In this document: in pieces, positions 11,526-22,280 of the stretch
How the letters are laid out: every line of letters begins with the position of its first letter
Position numbering within the stretch: the stretch's first letter is position 1
Assembly (NCBI RefSeq): GCF_000516985.1
Contig: NW_006917096.1
Span: forward strand, 2,775,606 to 2,839,605
Length of the DNA: 64,000 bases
Direction: 5' to 3'
Source: Pestalotiopsis fici W106-1
Taxonomy: Eukaryota > Ascomycota > Sordariomycetes > Amphisphaeriales > Sporocadaceae
Notes under the pieces: generated by a model
Database searches by the model: none
The model's input: only the letters and a program-made list of their open reading frames with translations
What the model was told of the DNA's origin: nothing
Position numbers and translations under genes: made by a program

Positions 11526-14142
11526 ATGAAGTCGACCGCCATCATATCCCTCGTCGCCTTGTCGACGGTGGGTGTCAGTGCCGTTCAGCCATGGCTGAAT
11601 ACCTCCTTGCCCTATGAGGAGCGACTGCTTGCTTTCATCGCTCAGTTGAACGATACACAGAAGTATGCCATGGTACAGGGAGACACCGAGGTAGGTCATG
11701 ACCAGACATTCAATATTGATGTTATTTTCATGTAGACTCATGTTATCATAGCTCGATGACAATGGAACGGGCGTCAATGCGTGCATTGGCCATATCAGCG
11801 GCAACGATACCCTCGGCATCCCATCGATATGTATGGGCGACGGCCCCGTTGGTGTGGGAAACTCTATGAACAATGTGACAACCTTTCCGGCGCCCGTCCT
11901 CGCGGCCAGCACGTGGAACACAACCGTGCAATATCTCTTCGGACAGGCGCTTGCACAGGAGCACATGGGCAAAGGTCGGAACGTGGTGCTGGCGCCCACC
12001 ATCAACATCCTGCGCTCGCCACTGTGGGCGCGAGCCGCCGAGACTCTCTCCGAGGACCCCTGGTTGACTGCTCGCATGGCCGTCGCTGGTGTGGAGGGAA
12101 TTCAGAGTCAGGGTGCCCTGGCCTGTCCGAAGCACTTTGCCGCCTATAATCAAGACACGAACCGTTTTGGTATCGACCCTGAATGGGTTACGGTTGATGC
12201 TGAAGTCGACGAGCGTGTCTTGCATGAGCTCTACTTTCCGGCCTTTAAAGCATCTGTTCAGGAGGCAGATGCTGGGTCCGTCATGTGTTCCTACAATAGA
12301 CTGAATGGATACTTTACCTGCGAGAACGATTGGCTTCTGAATACCACGCTGCGACAAGACTGGGGTTTCGAGGGCTTCGTCGTGGCTGATTGGTACTTTT
12401 CGACGCGCAGCACTGTTGGCGCCGTCATGGCGGGCCTTGATATATCGATGCCTGGTGGTGATCTTACCAATGAGTATGGCTTTCCGGCGTACTATGGAGA
12501 TCTTCTCATCGAAGCAGTCAATAATGGCTCCATCCCTTACTCGCGCCTGGATGACATGGTGAAGCGAGTCTGGCGATACATGTTCAAACTGGGAATGGTC
12601 GATAATCCCGTCACCGGAGATGCTCTATCCTACGTGCGGACGCAAGCCCACCTGGACCTTGCTCAGCAAATGGTCGAAGACGGCACAGTCCTGCTCAAGA
12701 ACGAGGATAGCACGCTGCCCCTGAGCCCGGAAAAGTACACCAAGATTGCCGTTTTTGGCGTGGATGCTACCAGTCAAAGCCAGGTTTCTGAGAATCACGG
12801 CGGTTTCGTCATTGACTCGACCATGGTCGTCCAGGCACCCTTTGATGCCCTTGAGCGTCGTGGTGCTGCTGAAAACATTTCTGTCAAGTACGCCGAGGCC
12901 TACCCCGGCACTGGTCAGTTCGCCACCATCCCGTCCAGCATGTTCAAGAATGGCGGCGTCAACGTGACCTACTACACGACCACGGACTTTTCCGGGCCAG
13001 TGAACCAGACCGATTTCGTCCCCAACATCACCATTGCCACTTTTCCCACGGAGCTCTGGCAGGCCTGGCCCCAAGTCTTCTCCGCCGACTACGAGGCCGT
13101 CTTCCTGCCCAACACGACGGGCACCTATCACTTTTCTCTGTACGGCCAGGGCACCGCGCTGCTCTACCTCGACGACGCCCTCGTGGCCAATATGTCGTTT
13201 GCCAACTTTGGCAACTACGTCCAGGGCGTCGCCTACCTCGAGGCCGGCGCAGAGGTCAAGCTTACCCTCCGCTACGACATGGGCTACTCGCTGTCGACGG
13301 GCGGCTACGGCGTCACCCTGGGCGTGAATGTGGGCAACCAGACCCGCGACGCTGAGGCCGATGCACTGGCGGCGTGGGCGGATGTGAGTATCATTTTCGC
13401 CTCGGACCGCATTTCCGAGGGCGCAGATAGTGGCCTGGGACTTTCCCTGCCTGGCGACCAGGATGCCGTCATTACGCGTCTCGCGGGTCAGTCCAAGAGC
13501 ACCATTGTCGTGCTCAATACCAACTCGGCCGTACTGATGCCCTGGCTCGACAATGTGGACGCCGTTCTCGAGGCTTGGTACTCTGGCCAGCAAGTCGGCC
13601 TAGCCCTCGAGAGACTCATGTTTGGCGACGTGAGCCCCAGCGGCAAGCTACCAGTCACCTTCCCCAAGGCGTTGGAGGACGCCATCCAGATCAACACCAA
13701 TATCGAGGTCCCCTTTTCCGAGGGACTGTACGTGGGATACAAGGCCTATGACAAGAGTGGTGTTGAGCCCTTGTTTCCATTTGGTCACGGACTGACGTAC
13801 TCGAACTTTTCATTACACTGCATGACAGTATCGGCAAATGACAGCGTCGTGACTGTTAGGACCACGCTCAAGAATGAGGGATCCGTCGATGCGAGACAAG
13901 TCGTCCAGCTCTACGTTGGCTATCCCGAGGCGGCAGACGAGCCACCAAAGTTGCTGAGGGCATTTCAAAAGGTAGAAGTTGTTGCTGGTGGCAGCACCCT
14001 GGTTGAGCTCATTGTACAAAAGGAAGATCTAATGGTTTGGTCTGAAGCAGCCCAAGGATGGGTTTTCGTCAGCGGTGATTATGAATGCATGCTGGGGTTC
14101 TCAGCCGGGGACATCCAGACAACTCAGGTTATTAGTCTGTAA
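11526..14142 (+). CDS. Secreted GH3 beta-glucosidase with PA14 insert
   Basis: Two exons (11526-11690 and 11752-14142) give about 851 residues, normal for PA14-bearing GH3 enzymes. The intron has a GTAGGT donor and TAG acceptor. A signal peptide (residues 1-19, MKSTAIISLVALSTVGVSA) predicts secretion, and many N-x-S/T sites suggest N-glycosylation. The GH3 catalytic domain contains the KHF motif near 182 and the likely nucleophile Asp268 in VVADW. A PA14 domain (about 457-587) interrupts the alpha/beta sandwich domain. The candidate acid/base is Glu611 in RISEGAD, and a fibronectin-III-like domain closes the protein. Such enzymes release glucose from beta-glucosides or beta-glucan oligomers; PA14 inserts usually tune substrate length. 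Exact specificity is unknown. Confidence 0.93.
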
Positions 14143-14380
14143 TTTCTAATGTCTTAGATACCTTGATATCTTCAAAAATTCATTAATTTCTCACTTGACC
14201 AGTCGCGTATGGTTTCAATGGAGTAGATATCATGTTCGATAGTTTTTTTATTGGATAGGAACCAGTATAACAGGGACTGCATAGAGAAGCTTTTTTCAAG
14301 ACCAGTAGATGATAAGAGATCATTATTCCCAGCGTTTCCGCAGTTGGCTTTTCTGACTACTCCTTCGCATCTCCTTCTCT

Positions 14381-14905
14381 TTACGGGTTGTCGAGGGTGA
14401 AGTCGACATTTCCAGTCGAAGCACCGCCAACACAAGTTCCACTGATGCTTCCCGTCGGACACACGGCTCTCGCAGCACGGATACAGCCCTCCCATCTGCC
14501 CTTGGAGATGTTAATTGTCGCGCCGCTCGTTGCCGCGTTCAGAGTGAATAGTGCCGTGCCCGACTCGCCCGTCGTACTCTCTGGAGCCCCGCCGCACTTG
14601 GTAATGGATCCGGCTATACCGCCGCAGATGCCGAGTTCGGCCACGTTTTGGTCGTGAAAGACGATGTTGCTTGTAACAAAAGTTTAGTAGTATGCCATGA
14701 GAACAAGCGCGCTGGCTTTTGAATGAGATACTTACACGTTTGCATCTGTACATTCGACATTCGTGACAGCGTTGGGGTCGACGGTAGTCGAGGCGCGCAT
14801 CGCCAGGACCTCATAATGTTCCAAGGACAGGTCGAGAGGCGAGGCAGTCACAGAGCTGACGCCCGCAAGGACGAGGACCGTCTGAAGGAGAGTTGTAGAC
14901 AGCAT
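14381..14905 (-). CDS. Small secreted protein with six cysteines outside the leader
   Basis: Two exons (14736-14905 and 14381-14669) give about 152 residues. The intron at 14670-14735 has a GTAAGT donor and an AAG acceptor, and the joined frame reads TDANVNIVFHDQNVAELGICGG. A hydrophobic leader (MLSTTLLQTVLVLAGVSSVTA) predicts secretion. The mature part has six Cys (contexts ECTD, GICGG, TKCGG, EGCIRA, AVCPT, GTCVG), an even number that fits three disulfides, and many Gly, Thr and Ala. I do not recognise a family. Size, leader and cysteines resemble fungal small secreted proteins, some of which are effectors, but nothing here shows such a role. It is convergent with the beta-glucosidase. Confidence 0.72.
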
Positions 14906-16306
14906 ATTGTATAATATTACTAGTAGTGAAAAGAGTGACCAGACCCGTGATCGTCGTGTGGAAGTGAAATGAATGCAATTCGATCACGGATCGACAGAGA
15001 AACGATTAACAGCAAGATTGGATGAAGAGGTGCGAGTGAGACGAAATCTACTGCATGCTACCTGCCGGCAACTTATGTAGAGCGAGAGTCCTGCCCTCTG
15101 CAGACCTATCACAAAAGCCCACTGGTCGGTTTCACGGAGTAGCGCACGCAGTACGAGAAACCTCACAAACCTTGTGGCGATCTATGGATCCTACCATGCA
15201 ACAATCATAACTTCAGGGAGATGGAGAATGGGAGATTGAAAAATGCGTCCCAAGCGGGCGCTTGACGCCGACGAGCATCTTGCCAATAGCTGGTCAACTG
15301 AGACCAGGTTAACGGAACACTTGCCGAGGAGAGATCGTAGGGCGATCTCAGGGTTCATCTCAGGGCCAACCCAGACAAGGCCGAAACATGAGATGAAGCT
15401 TTTTGAGGCTGAGTGACAGGCCATGTCGATAGGGGTGGTGGACCAGGAGTAGGCGAGTCGAGACGTTCAATGTGCCATGTTCAACAGGGTATAGTCGGGG
15501 GATACGACCTGATTGGTTGTGGAGTAGGATTTTTGGCTATACGACAGCACAGAAGCTTCCTTATTTAAATGCTTAAATTCGCCGGTCCTGGGGAAACCTC
15601 TTCAACATGTATGTGTTGACAGTCGATCTTTACTCGGGTGAAATTGAGATTATAACATGTGTCTGTCAATTATGCACCTTTGTTTTCCATATTCGTACTT
15701 GACCTAGTAGCGCATATTGATGTCCTGCGTAGAACCAAGACGCAAGGACATTTATTAGTGATTTCTATACTTACTCAATCTCGTCACATGTGACCACAAC
15801 CAGACATGTAATCCTTAGCCGCGGAATGAACTTGACACGATGTCTGTCTACCTAATGTAGGTACTTGCACCCTGTCTTTTTTCTTCGTCCAACCGAGGAT
15901 GAACGAACAGTTCTCCTCCCAGGCCAGGCACAGCGGTACTAAACCGTATGCGTGCGTACACAGCGGGGCGCCTTTTCCCCCAGTCAGTGGAGGGGACGGA
16001 CGGAGCTTGGGAGCTTCTTCTCTATGTCATAACCCGCCGCGGAACTCTAACGCAGGAGAAGTAAATATAGTGACGTCACGGCCAATAAGCCGCACTGATT
16101 TGCATTTGATTTCCCTCTGCCCGGCAAGAGCTCATAGGCTCAACTTAATCCAGACGTACAGCTCTTTATTTCTTTTTTCCCTCTCTGCAAGTACCTTGAA
16201 GAAGAAGAAGAAGAACATCGTGAACGACAGCTCAATTGAAAGACTACACTCCTCTCTCACACTCATATCCAAATAACCAAACAACCAAACATCCCACAGC
16301 ATCACA
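14906..16306. other. Intergenic, divergent promoters
   Basis: About 1.4 kb between the small secreted protein (minus) and the small mitochondrial protein (plus). I see no supportable gene. A (GAA)6 run at 16198-16215 sits in what is probably the 5' leader of the downstream gene. Confidence 0.5.
16198..16215 (+). repeat. (GAA)6 microsatellite
   Basis: Six perfect GAA units lie about 90 bp upstream of the start codon at 16307, probably within the 5' untranslated leader. Confidence 0.85.
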
Positions 16307-16696
16307 ATGGCATCCCGCACTTTCCTCTCTGCCTTCCGCCCTGCCGCAGCTCTGGCCAGCAGACAAACCATTGCATCGCGAAGCATTGCCAGCAGCGCCG
16401 TCCTGAGGCACAAGGAGGACTCTCTCCGTAAGCTATGCATCTCTTCCGAGCTCTTTCCACGAGCTTCAACTCAGTTGTTTCCCGAAGTGGTAGTAAGCTA
16501 ACGCTTGATCAATAAAAACAAAATAGACGACCCGGAAAGCACACATGAAGCTCTCAACAAGTCAAAGAACGGCAAGGAGTGGAAGCCCGAGCTGGCTTCC
16601 AACAGCGAGGAGGCCGTCAGGGCTGATCGCGAGAATACCGATGACATCAAGACCCTGCAAGAGAAGACCAAGAAGCAGGCCGAGCAGAAGAAATAA
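16307..16696 (+). CDS. Small, probably mitochondrial protein of unknown function
   Basis: Two exons (16307-16427 and 16527-16696) give about 96 residues. The intron has a GTAAGC donor and TAG acceptor and joins EDSLHDPESTHEALNKS. The N-terminus (MASRTFLSAFRPAAALASRQ then TIASRSIASSAVLRH) is rich in Arg, Ser and Ala and lacks acidic residues, as in a mitochondrial presequence. The rest is very hydrophilic and lysine/glutamate-rich (KNGKEWKPELASNSEEAVRADRE) with a short helical tail. The pattern resembles small fungal mitochondrial proteins of unknown function. I assign no function. Confidence 0.75.
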
Positions 16697-17442
16697 GGGG
16701 CAATGATTTCGCCAAATTGCCGACCAAGGTGGAAAAGAAAAGATGAAGCTTGTAGTGTAACATAGTTGCCACTCGTTGTCGAGTTGCTCATGTTTTGCCG
16801 ATTTTTTTAAGACTCACAACATTGATGGGTAGCGTTTCCGGGTGGGCGTACGATATGGTCCGAGGGGCAGACCAAGAGAACTGTTTGGCATCTTCATATA
16901 CTGGAAGACCGCTCTCTATAATCACGCCTTAATTCAATTGCATTTGCATCTTTGAATCGTTCGTTGATAAGTGTAGAGAGATTCGATTTCTGAGTGAGCA
17001 CAGGTCCGGTGCAAAACAGATGTCCCACTGTTGCTAAGCTGGCTCATAACCTGTACAATACATGTGTACAACTAGGTACATTGCCAGGATACAAGAGCGT
17101 TGTGTCTAATTCTATGGCAGCAAACCCGTGCCTAGCATAAACATACAAGTATTCGGATTAATTCCTCTCCTTTAAAGGCGCATTGTCAGAGAACTAGGAA
17201 AATGAGGAAGATAACAGAACGCTGATTGCGAGATGGCATTGAAAGACGTCTAAACTCCAAGAAGAAAATACCTGATATGAAAACGCCTAAACGCCCGCGA
17301 TGCTATACAGTTGATAGTGTTGGCCAGTCCGCCACTTTCGACAAGATGTGCCTCTCAATGTAATGTCCTACGAAGTCAGATGTCGGCATGGACTGTTTAT
17401 ACAGACAAATATGCGCCTCTTGCGCATCCAATCCCGATCCTT
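16697..17442. other. Intergenic between convergent genes
   Basis: About 750 bp between two convergent stop codons. It should hold both 3' untranslated regions; nothing else was seen. Confidence 0.5.
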
Positions 17443-18312
17443 CTATTTCAATAGAGCAATCAGAAGAATCAGAATGATAATCAGAACAATGATGGCAACC
17501 ATTTGCTTATTATCACTGGCCGTCCTGGAAATCTTGTCGACCCGCCGCCGAGCTCGATCCATCCGCCCTTGATGCCGGTCAACTACGACGTCAACCTCGT
17601 CCAACATTGCGACCTGCTCGTCGAGCTCGTCGCCAATCTGCATGCTGAGCTCCCGCTGTCGAGAAATGGACACGCCCAGAGCATCGAGCTGGGCGTCCTG
17701 CTGGTCCATAATCTGCTGATGGTACGCGTGGATCTGCTGGTTGTCCATGTTTTGCGAGTCAATCTCATCGCGGTAGCCGGCCGCGTCGCCGTTGGGGTTA
17801 TCCGTGTACCGCGAGCCAAACAGCTGCGCCTCGACGTCCGGATCGCGCCCGTCGCTTGAGGACGGGTTGTCGGAGAAGCGGACCGTCTTGGAGGAGGCGC
17901 CGCGCTGGACGCCCTGGGGCCGGAGCGACGAGCCGCTGGCGGCCATGTCCTTGGGCGAGGTGGTGGCGTGGGCAAAGTCGGCGGCCAGGGCCGGGTCGTT
18001 GGGGTGCGTGAGCGTCGAGTCGGTGGCCGGCGACGAGAAGCCGTGGAATTGCGACTGGAGGTCCTTGTATTGCTTCTGCAGATCCGGCAGGTGGTCGCCT
18101 ATCGTGAGGGCTCCATCCTCATCGCCCTCCGCCTCTAGCTGCGCCTGCTTCTGCTCCAGCGCTTCTAGTCCATCTTTGAATTGTTCAAGCGACCGGGCAA
18201 TGTGGCCGTCGTTGGCTTCTGCGTCGAGGTTGAGGCTCTGCGCCCGTTGCCGTTCGAGCAGCGAAAGCTTGATGTGGTCGGCTAGTAGGAGGAGCTGATT
18301 CGCGCTCGACAT
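17443..18312 (-). CDS. Syntaxin 8-like (Syn8) Qc-SNARE
   Basis: A single exon encodes 289 residues from the first in-frame ATG (MSSANQLLLLADHIKLSLLE); the longer open frame upstream is not needed. SNAREs drive membrane fusion, and Syn8-type Qc-SNAREs act on endosomal and vacuolar membranes. Visible parts are an N-terminal helical region, a polar linker, and a SNARE helix near residues 205-265 (DAQLDALGVSISRQRELSMQ, then IGDELDEQVAMLDEVD) in which the Gln of DEQ is the likely zero-layer residue. A C-terminal tail anchor (QMVAIIVLIIILILLIALLK) completes it. The class is clear; assignment to Syn8 rather than another Qc-SNARE rests on overall resemblance. Confidence 0.87.
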   Translation of the reverse strand: MSSANQLLLLADHIKLSLLERQRAQSLNLDAEANDGHIARSLEQFKDGLEALEQKQAQLEAEGDEDGALTIGDHLPDLQKQYKDLQSQFHGFSSPATDSTLTHPNDPALAADFAHATTSPKDMAASGSSLRPQGVQRGASSKTVRFSDNPSSSDGRDPDVEAQLFGSRYTDNPNGDAAGYRDEIDSQNMDNQQIHAYHQQIMDQQDAQLDALGVSISRQRELSMQIGDELDEQVAMLDEVDVVVDRHQGRMDRARRRVDKISRTASDNKQMVAIIVLIIILILLIALLK

Positions 18313-20441
18313 GGCGGGCTGCGGCTTAAACGACTGTTGCTTGAGCGCCGGTAAATATGGTACAGTAGTCGATGATACAAGATGATACGATGAGCGATGA
18401 CGCCGAATGGACACTGCTGTGGTAGGCTGATGCTAAGTGTACATACAGGTGGTTTGGGTCTGGAGCGTCAATCGGTGTTGGTGCGGAGTCTTGCAACAGC
18501 CAATGAATGGAGACTTCACCAAGCTGACTTTAGGCGCCTGTCTGTTGCTTATTTCTAACTGATACAGGTAGGTAGGTACAGAGTACGATTACAGGGTCTG
18601 CGCTCCTATTTCCATTGGCAGTAACATAAGCAAGAAAATAATGTAGAATAATGTAACTTGTACTACTTGAAGAATTGGCTAATATTTTCATCTTGGCCTT
18701 TCACATTCCTATTGCAAATGCAAAGTGTCGATGGGCGCTTCCACAATTCATGTACTTAACGATTACTTGGCCAAGCCTTGGATGCGTCAAATTCAGGTCA
18801 CTTTTCCAATTCAAGGTACCAACCCAGTAATAAGATTAACATGAAAGTTTAAAACAAACTTGTAAAAGCTCCAAATTTGCAAACATATCACAGTTAGCTC
18901 AAGTGCAAAAGAGGGCAGATATCTACATGAACTGTTCATGATTCAGTGCATCGTGTATGTGCCTGGTGAGCTTCGAGCGCTCTGGTGTCTTTAAACTACT
19001 ATCGATAACAACCCGACGTCATCCTATCCGATTTCCTACCCACCCAAATCTATCGATCTCACTTTCAGGTTATACCAAGTACTACAGAACGATTGCCATC
19101 GCCTAGCAATTACTTTTACAAGTAGGCAACATGATAATTGTTCGTCATTCGAGCCAGATGATGCCTCGATTCTCTGCTTGTGACATATGACAAATTTTAT
19201 TCAAAGCCATACTGCTGTTCCCTATATCCTCGATTCTCACAAAAGAGTATATTGATAATTGCTTTTCCTCGACTGTGCCGAATCAGTGACGTCTGTCGAG
19301 TACATCGCATGAATTCATACATGTTTACAGCTCAGTATATCACTGGTACCTGGTGTGATAGGATCTAGGAACCATTTCATTCTACAAAAGAGATACTGGA
19401 CACACTACTATCATGAGCAACCAGTAGCCTCCCTCCGATTGAGTCCCCGATTTTTCGAGATCCATCTCAGATGTCCCCTAACCAATTGCCGTGGCGGCAA
19501 TACTTGCACCCGCTTGCAGTACTAGCGTCGTACTGGCACGGGACCCTCACAGCTTTGCATTCTGAGTCGGGGCGGTCGGTTGAGGGGACAGCCCCGCGGT
19601 CCTTTCGGTTGCATGATCCAGGCGGTTGGAACCACCGAAAATCGACGCGTCTCTGATTCCCATTATTCGTCGATGCCCCTCATTGCCAGACATCTCACTA
19701 TGGATATGGTACGATGCTGACTGACGCCTTTGAGCCAGTGGGAAAGAAGGGGTCCCTTCATAGGCCGTGAGTTCCTGCAGCCAGCCAAAACGGGCATCTT
19801 TTTGTTTCGGGGTCTTCTCTTCTCTCACTCTCTGCTTGGAGAAAACCCATCATGGGGCTTTCCACCTGAGAGGGAAGCCAGATCGAAAAGGATGAGGGTC
19901 CCAGCCAAGATAGTCCGCCATTATTCGCCATCTTCTCTTTTTAGCCGGGGGAACACTCCCCTTGCTCGCGAACCAAACGTCCGTCCGCCCATCATTCCCC
20001 CAATGCTATGCTGGCTGGGCTGGCTGGCTTGGGCCTGACCTGACTCCGCTGGTTTTCAGTGGAGATCGCGGCACATTCTTCTTGACATTGCCGGTAGGTA
20101 AGTAATAATGGTTGGTAGGTGGGGTGGTCTTGGGAAAATAGACCGAGCCCATTCGCGCCGCCCCTCATGTGGGAGGATGATACCGAGATCGCTGGTCATG
20201 TTACGGTGCTTTGGTTTGAAAGAAATATTGCGCCGTGATTTTTCTCAGTCTTGAGTATTCTCTTCTTCCTCATTCTTCCTTCTCTCTCTCTCTTTCTCTC
20301 CGAGTCTACACGTCATATAACAAGCTATATCCAAGCAAGGCTGAAGTCTGTATTCGACGTTGCCTTCTTCATATAAACATATACCAGTGTAAGAAAGAGC
20401 CTCAGAAAGGCTCTTTTTTTTTTCCCCCTCACATCAACATC
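18313..20441. other. Long intergenic region with pyrimidine-rich leader
   Basis: About 2.1 kb separate the divergent SNARE and methyltransferase genes. No gene is supported. The last about 200 bp before the ATG at 20442 are strongly pyrimidine-rich (CT repeats at about 20280-20300, a T run at about 20413-20423), typical of the promoter and leader of highly expressed fungal genes. Confidence 0.5.
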
Positions 20442-21584
20442 ATGCCTCTGCCCATTGGTGTCTACCGTGCCGACCAAGTCGGCTCCCTGCTGCGGCCGAG
20501 GGACATCCTGGCGACCCGTGAAAAGGTGGCCAGCGGCGAGCTCTCTCAGGATGACCTGAAGAAGCTGGAGGACAAGCACATTGCCGACGTGGTGCGCAAG
20601 CAGATCGATGCCGGTCTCCGCGCCGTGACGGACGGCGAGTTCAGACGCGAGTGGTTCCACATTGACTACCTGGTCAACCTCGGCGGTGTCGAGAAGCGCG
20701 GCGCTCTCCAGTCCACCAATGTCTCCAAGGGTGGCACCATGCCGCCGCGCCTGGTCGTCGTCGACAAGATCTCGCACCCCAAGCCCATCCAGGTCGACGA
20801 CTTCAACTACCTCGAGTCGCAGATTGCCGCGGCCGGCGCCAGCGGCAAGGTCACCACCAAGGTCGCCATCCCCTCGCCCACCATGATCCACTTCCGCAAC
20901 TCGCGCGAGACCATTTCCGAGGAGGCCTACCCGACCCTCGAGCCCTTCTTCGACGACCTCGCCCGCGTCTACCAGGAGGAGCTCGCCGACCTGTACGCCG
21001 CCGGCGTCCGCTTTGTCCAGCTCGACGACACCAACCTGGCCTACCTCTGCGACCCGGGCATGCGCGCCGAGGCCGAGAAGCGCCACGGCGACGCCAACGT
21101 CCTGGCCCGCCAGTACGCCGCCCTCATCAACAAGGCCATTGAGAAGCGCCCCGCCGACATGACCATTGGCATCCACCTGTGCCGCGGCAACCACCGCTCG
21201 CAGTGGTTCGCCCAGGGCGGCTACGAGCCCGTCGCCGAGGTCCTCTTCAAGGAGCTCAACGTCGACGTCTACTTCCTCGAGTACGACGACGCCCGCTCCG
21301 GCGACTTTTCGCCCCTGCGCCACCTGCCCGAGAACAAGATTGTCGTCCTCGGCGTCATGACCTCCAAGAAGGCCGCCCTCGACGACAAGGCCGACATCAT
21401 TGGCCGTCTCAAGGAGGCTGCCCAGTTCTGCCCCCGCGGCCTCGACCAGCTCTGCCTCAGCCACCAGTGCGGTTTCTCCAGCACCATGGAGGGTAACGAG
21501 CTCAGCGAGGAGGAGCAGTGGGCCAAGGTTCGTCTCGAGGTCGAGATTGCCAAGGAGGTTTGGGGAGATGATCTCAGCCAGTAG
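20442..21584 (+). CDS. Stand-alone MetE C-terminal-like methyltransferase
   Basis: A single exon encodes 380 residues from the only in-frame ATG near the leader (MPLPIGVYRADQVGSLLRPR). The protein belongs to the UROD/MetE-like superfamily and corresponds to the catalytic C-terminal half of cobalamin-independent methionine synthase, without the N-terminal half. Visible zinc-site candidates are His245 and Cys247 (GIHLCRGNHRS), a Glu in YFLEYDD, and Cys343 (LSHQCGFSS). MetE methylates a thiol using methyl-tetrahydrofolate; short fungal homologues may use other methyl donors or thiols, so the substrate is open. Codon use is very biased to C or G at third positions, unlike its neighbours, which suggests high expression. 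There is no targeting signal. Confidence 0.85.
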   Translation: MPLPIGVYRADQVGSLLRPRDILATREKVASGELSQDDLKKLEDKHIADVVRKQIDAGLRAVTDGEFRREWFHIDYLVNLGGVEKRGALQSTNVSKGGTMPPRLVVVDKISHPKPIQVDDFNYLESQIAAAGASGKVTTKVAIPSPTMIHFRNSRETISEEAYPTLEPFFDDLARVYQEELADLYAAGVRFVQLDDTNLAYLCDPGMRAEAEKRHGDANVLARQYAALINKAIEKRPADMTIGIHLCRGNHRSQWFAQGGYEPVAEVLFKELNVDVYFLEYDDARSGDFSPLRHLPENKIVVLGVMTSKKAALDDKADIIGRLKEAAQFCPRGLDQLCLSHQCGFSSTMEGNELSEEEQWAKVRLEVEIAKEVWGDDLSQ

Positions 21585-22280
21585 ACTGGTTTCTTCCGAC
21601 AGTATGAGAAGATGCGGAAATAGATCTCGGTAACGGGATTTTGGAGTACATATTACACAGCATCTCAAGCATTATGATCAAAATGGGTAAATGGGACGAG
21701 GCTTCAACACGCCGCCATAGTTTTTGGGCGTAGGGTGATGATTATCAGCATAGCGTACGGGAGTAGTGGCCACAATGACGAAAACATTGTTGGCAGTATA
21801 TAACACGAGAGTAGACTGATGATTAGAAAATGATTCACTATAATGACAACCGCAGAATATGATGAAATGCCATGATCAATTGAAGTTTTGTGGCAGATGA
21901 AGCAATCAAGTTACAACTTTTTTCCGTGGCCACAGAACTATACAACAATACAGTTTCCTATTTTTTTTTTTCACGAGACCATTTGCCTATTCCGTTCCAT
22001 TATGAGCCTAAGCTCAGCCTGCCGGGGAGATCAAAGACAAAAAAACTCCCAGACTTCTTTTGGGGGGTATAGAAAGTCGGGTCTCCCAACTATACAAAGT
22101 CCAAAACGCCGTCCTCGATCACCAGAAGTGTCGGTATGCCCTGGGTCCATTATACTAAGGGAATAAAGGGAAATGTCATCAAGTGGCGTGTCGCTCATCC
22201 GCCATGATTATGTACTTTGAGCTGGAATCGGCTGCGAGACATGGTAAGACTTGCGTCGCACAAGGCTGCAAGTTTTCGAA
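21585..22280. other. Intergenic between convergent genes
   Basis: About 700 bp between two convergent stop codons, A/T-rich in parts, with no coding signal. Confidence 0.5.

Noticed and set aside
12625..13593. 322-codon antisense frame inside the beta-glucosidase
   Set aside because: Shadow of the GC-biased GH3 coding sequence with no recognisable protein.
8696..14905. Secondary-metabolite gene cluster around the regulator
   Set aside because: No polyketide synthase, NRPS, terpene cyclase, P450 or transporter is present; the neighbours are a glucosidase and a small secreted protein.
20325..21668. 447-codon open frame on the minus strand opposite the MetE-like gene
   Set aside because: It is a shadow of the G/C-rich third positions on the coding strand. 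Its translation is dominated by Val, Leu, Gly, Ala and Glu with no domain, while the plus strand encodes a clear enzyme.
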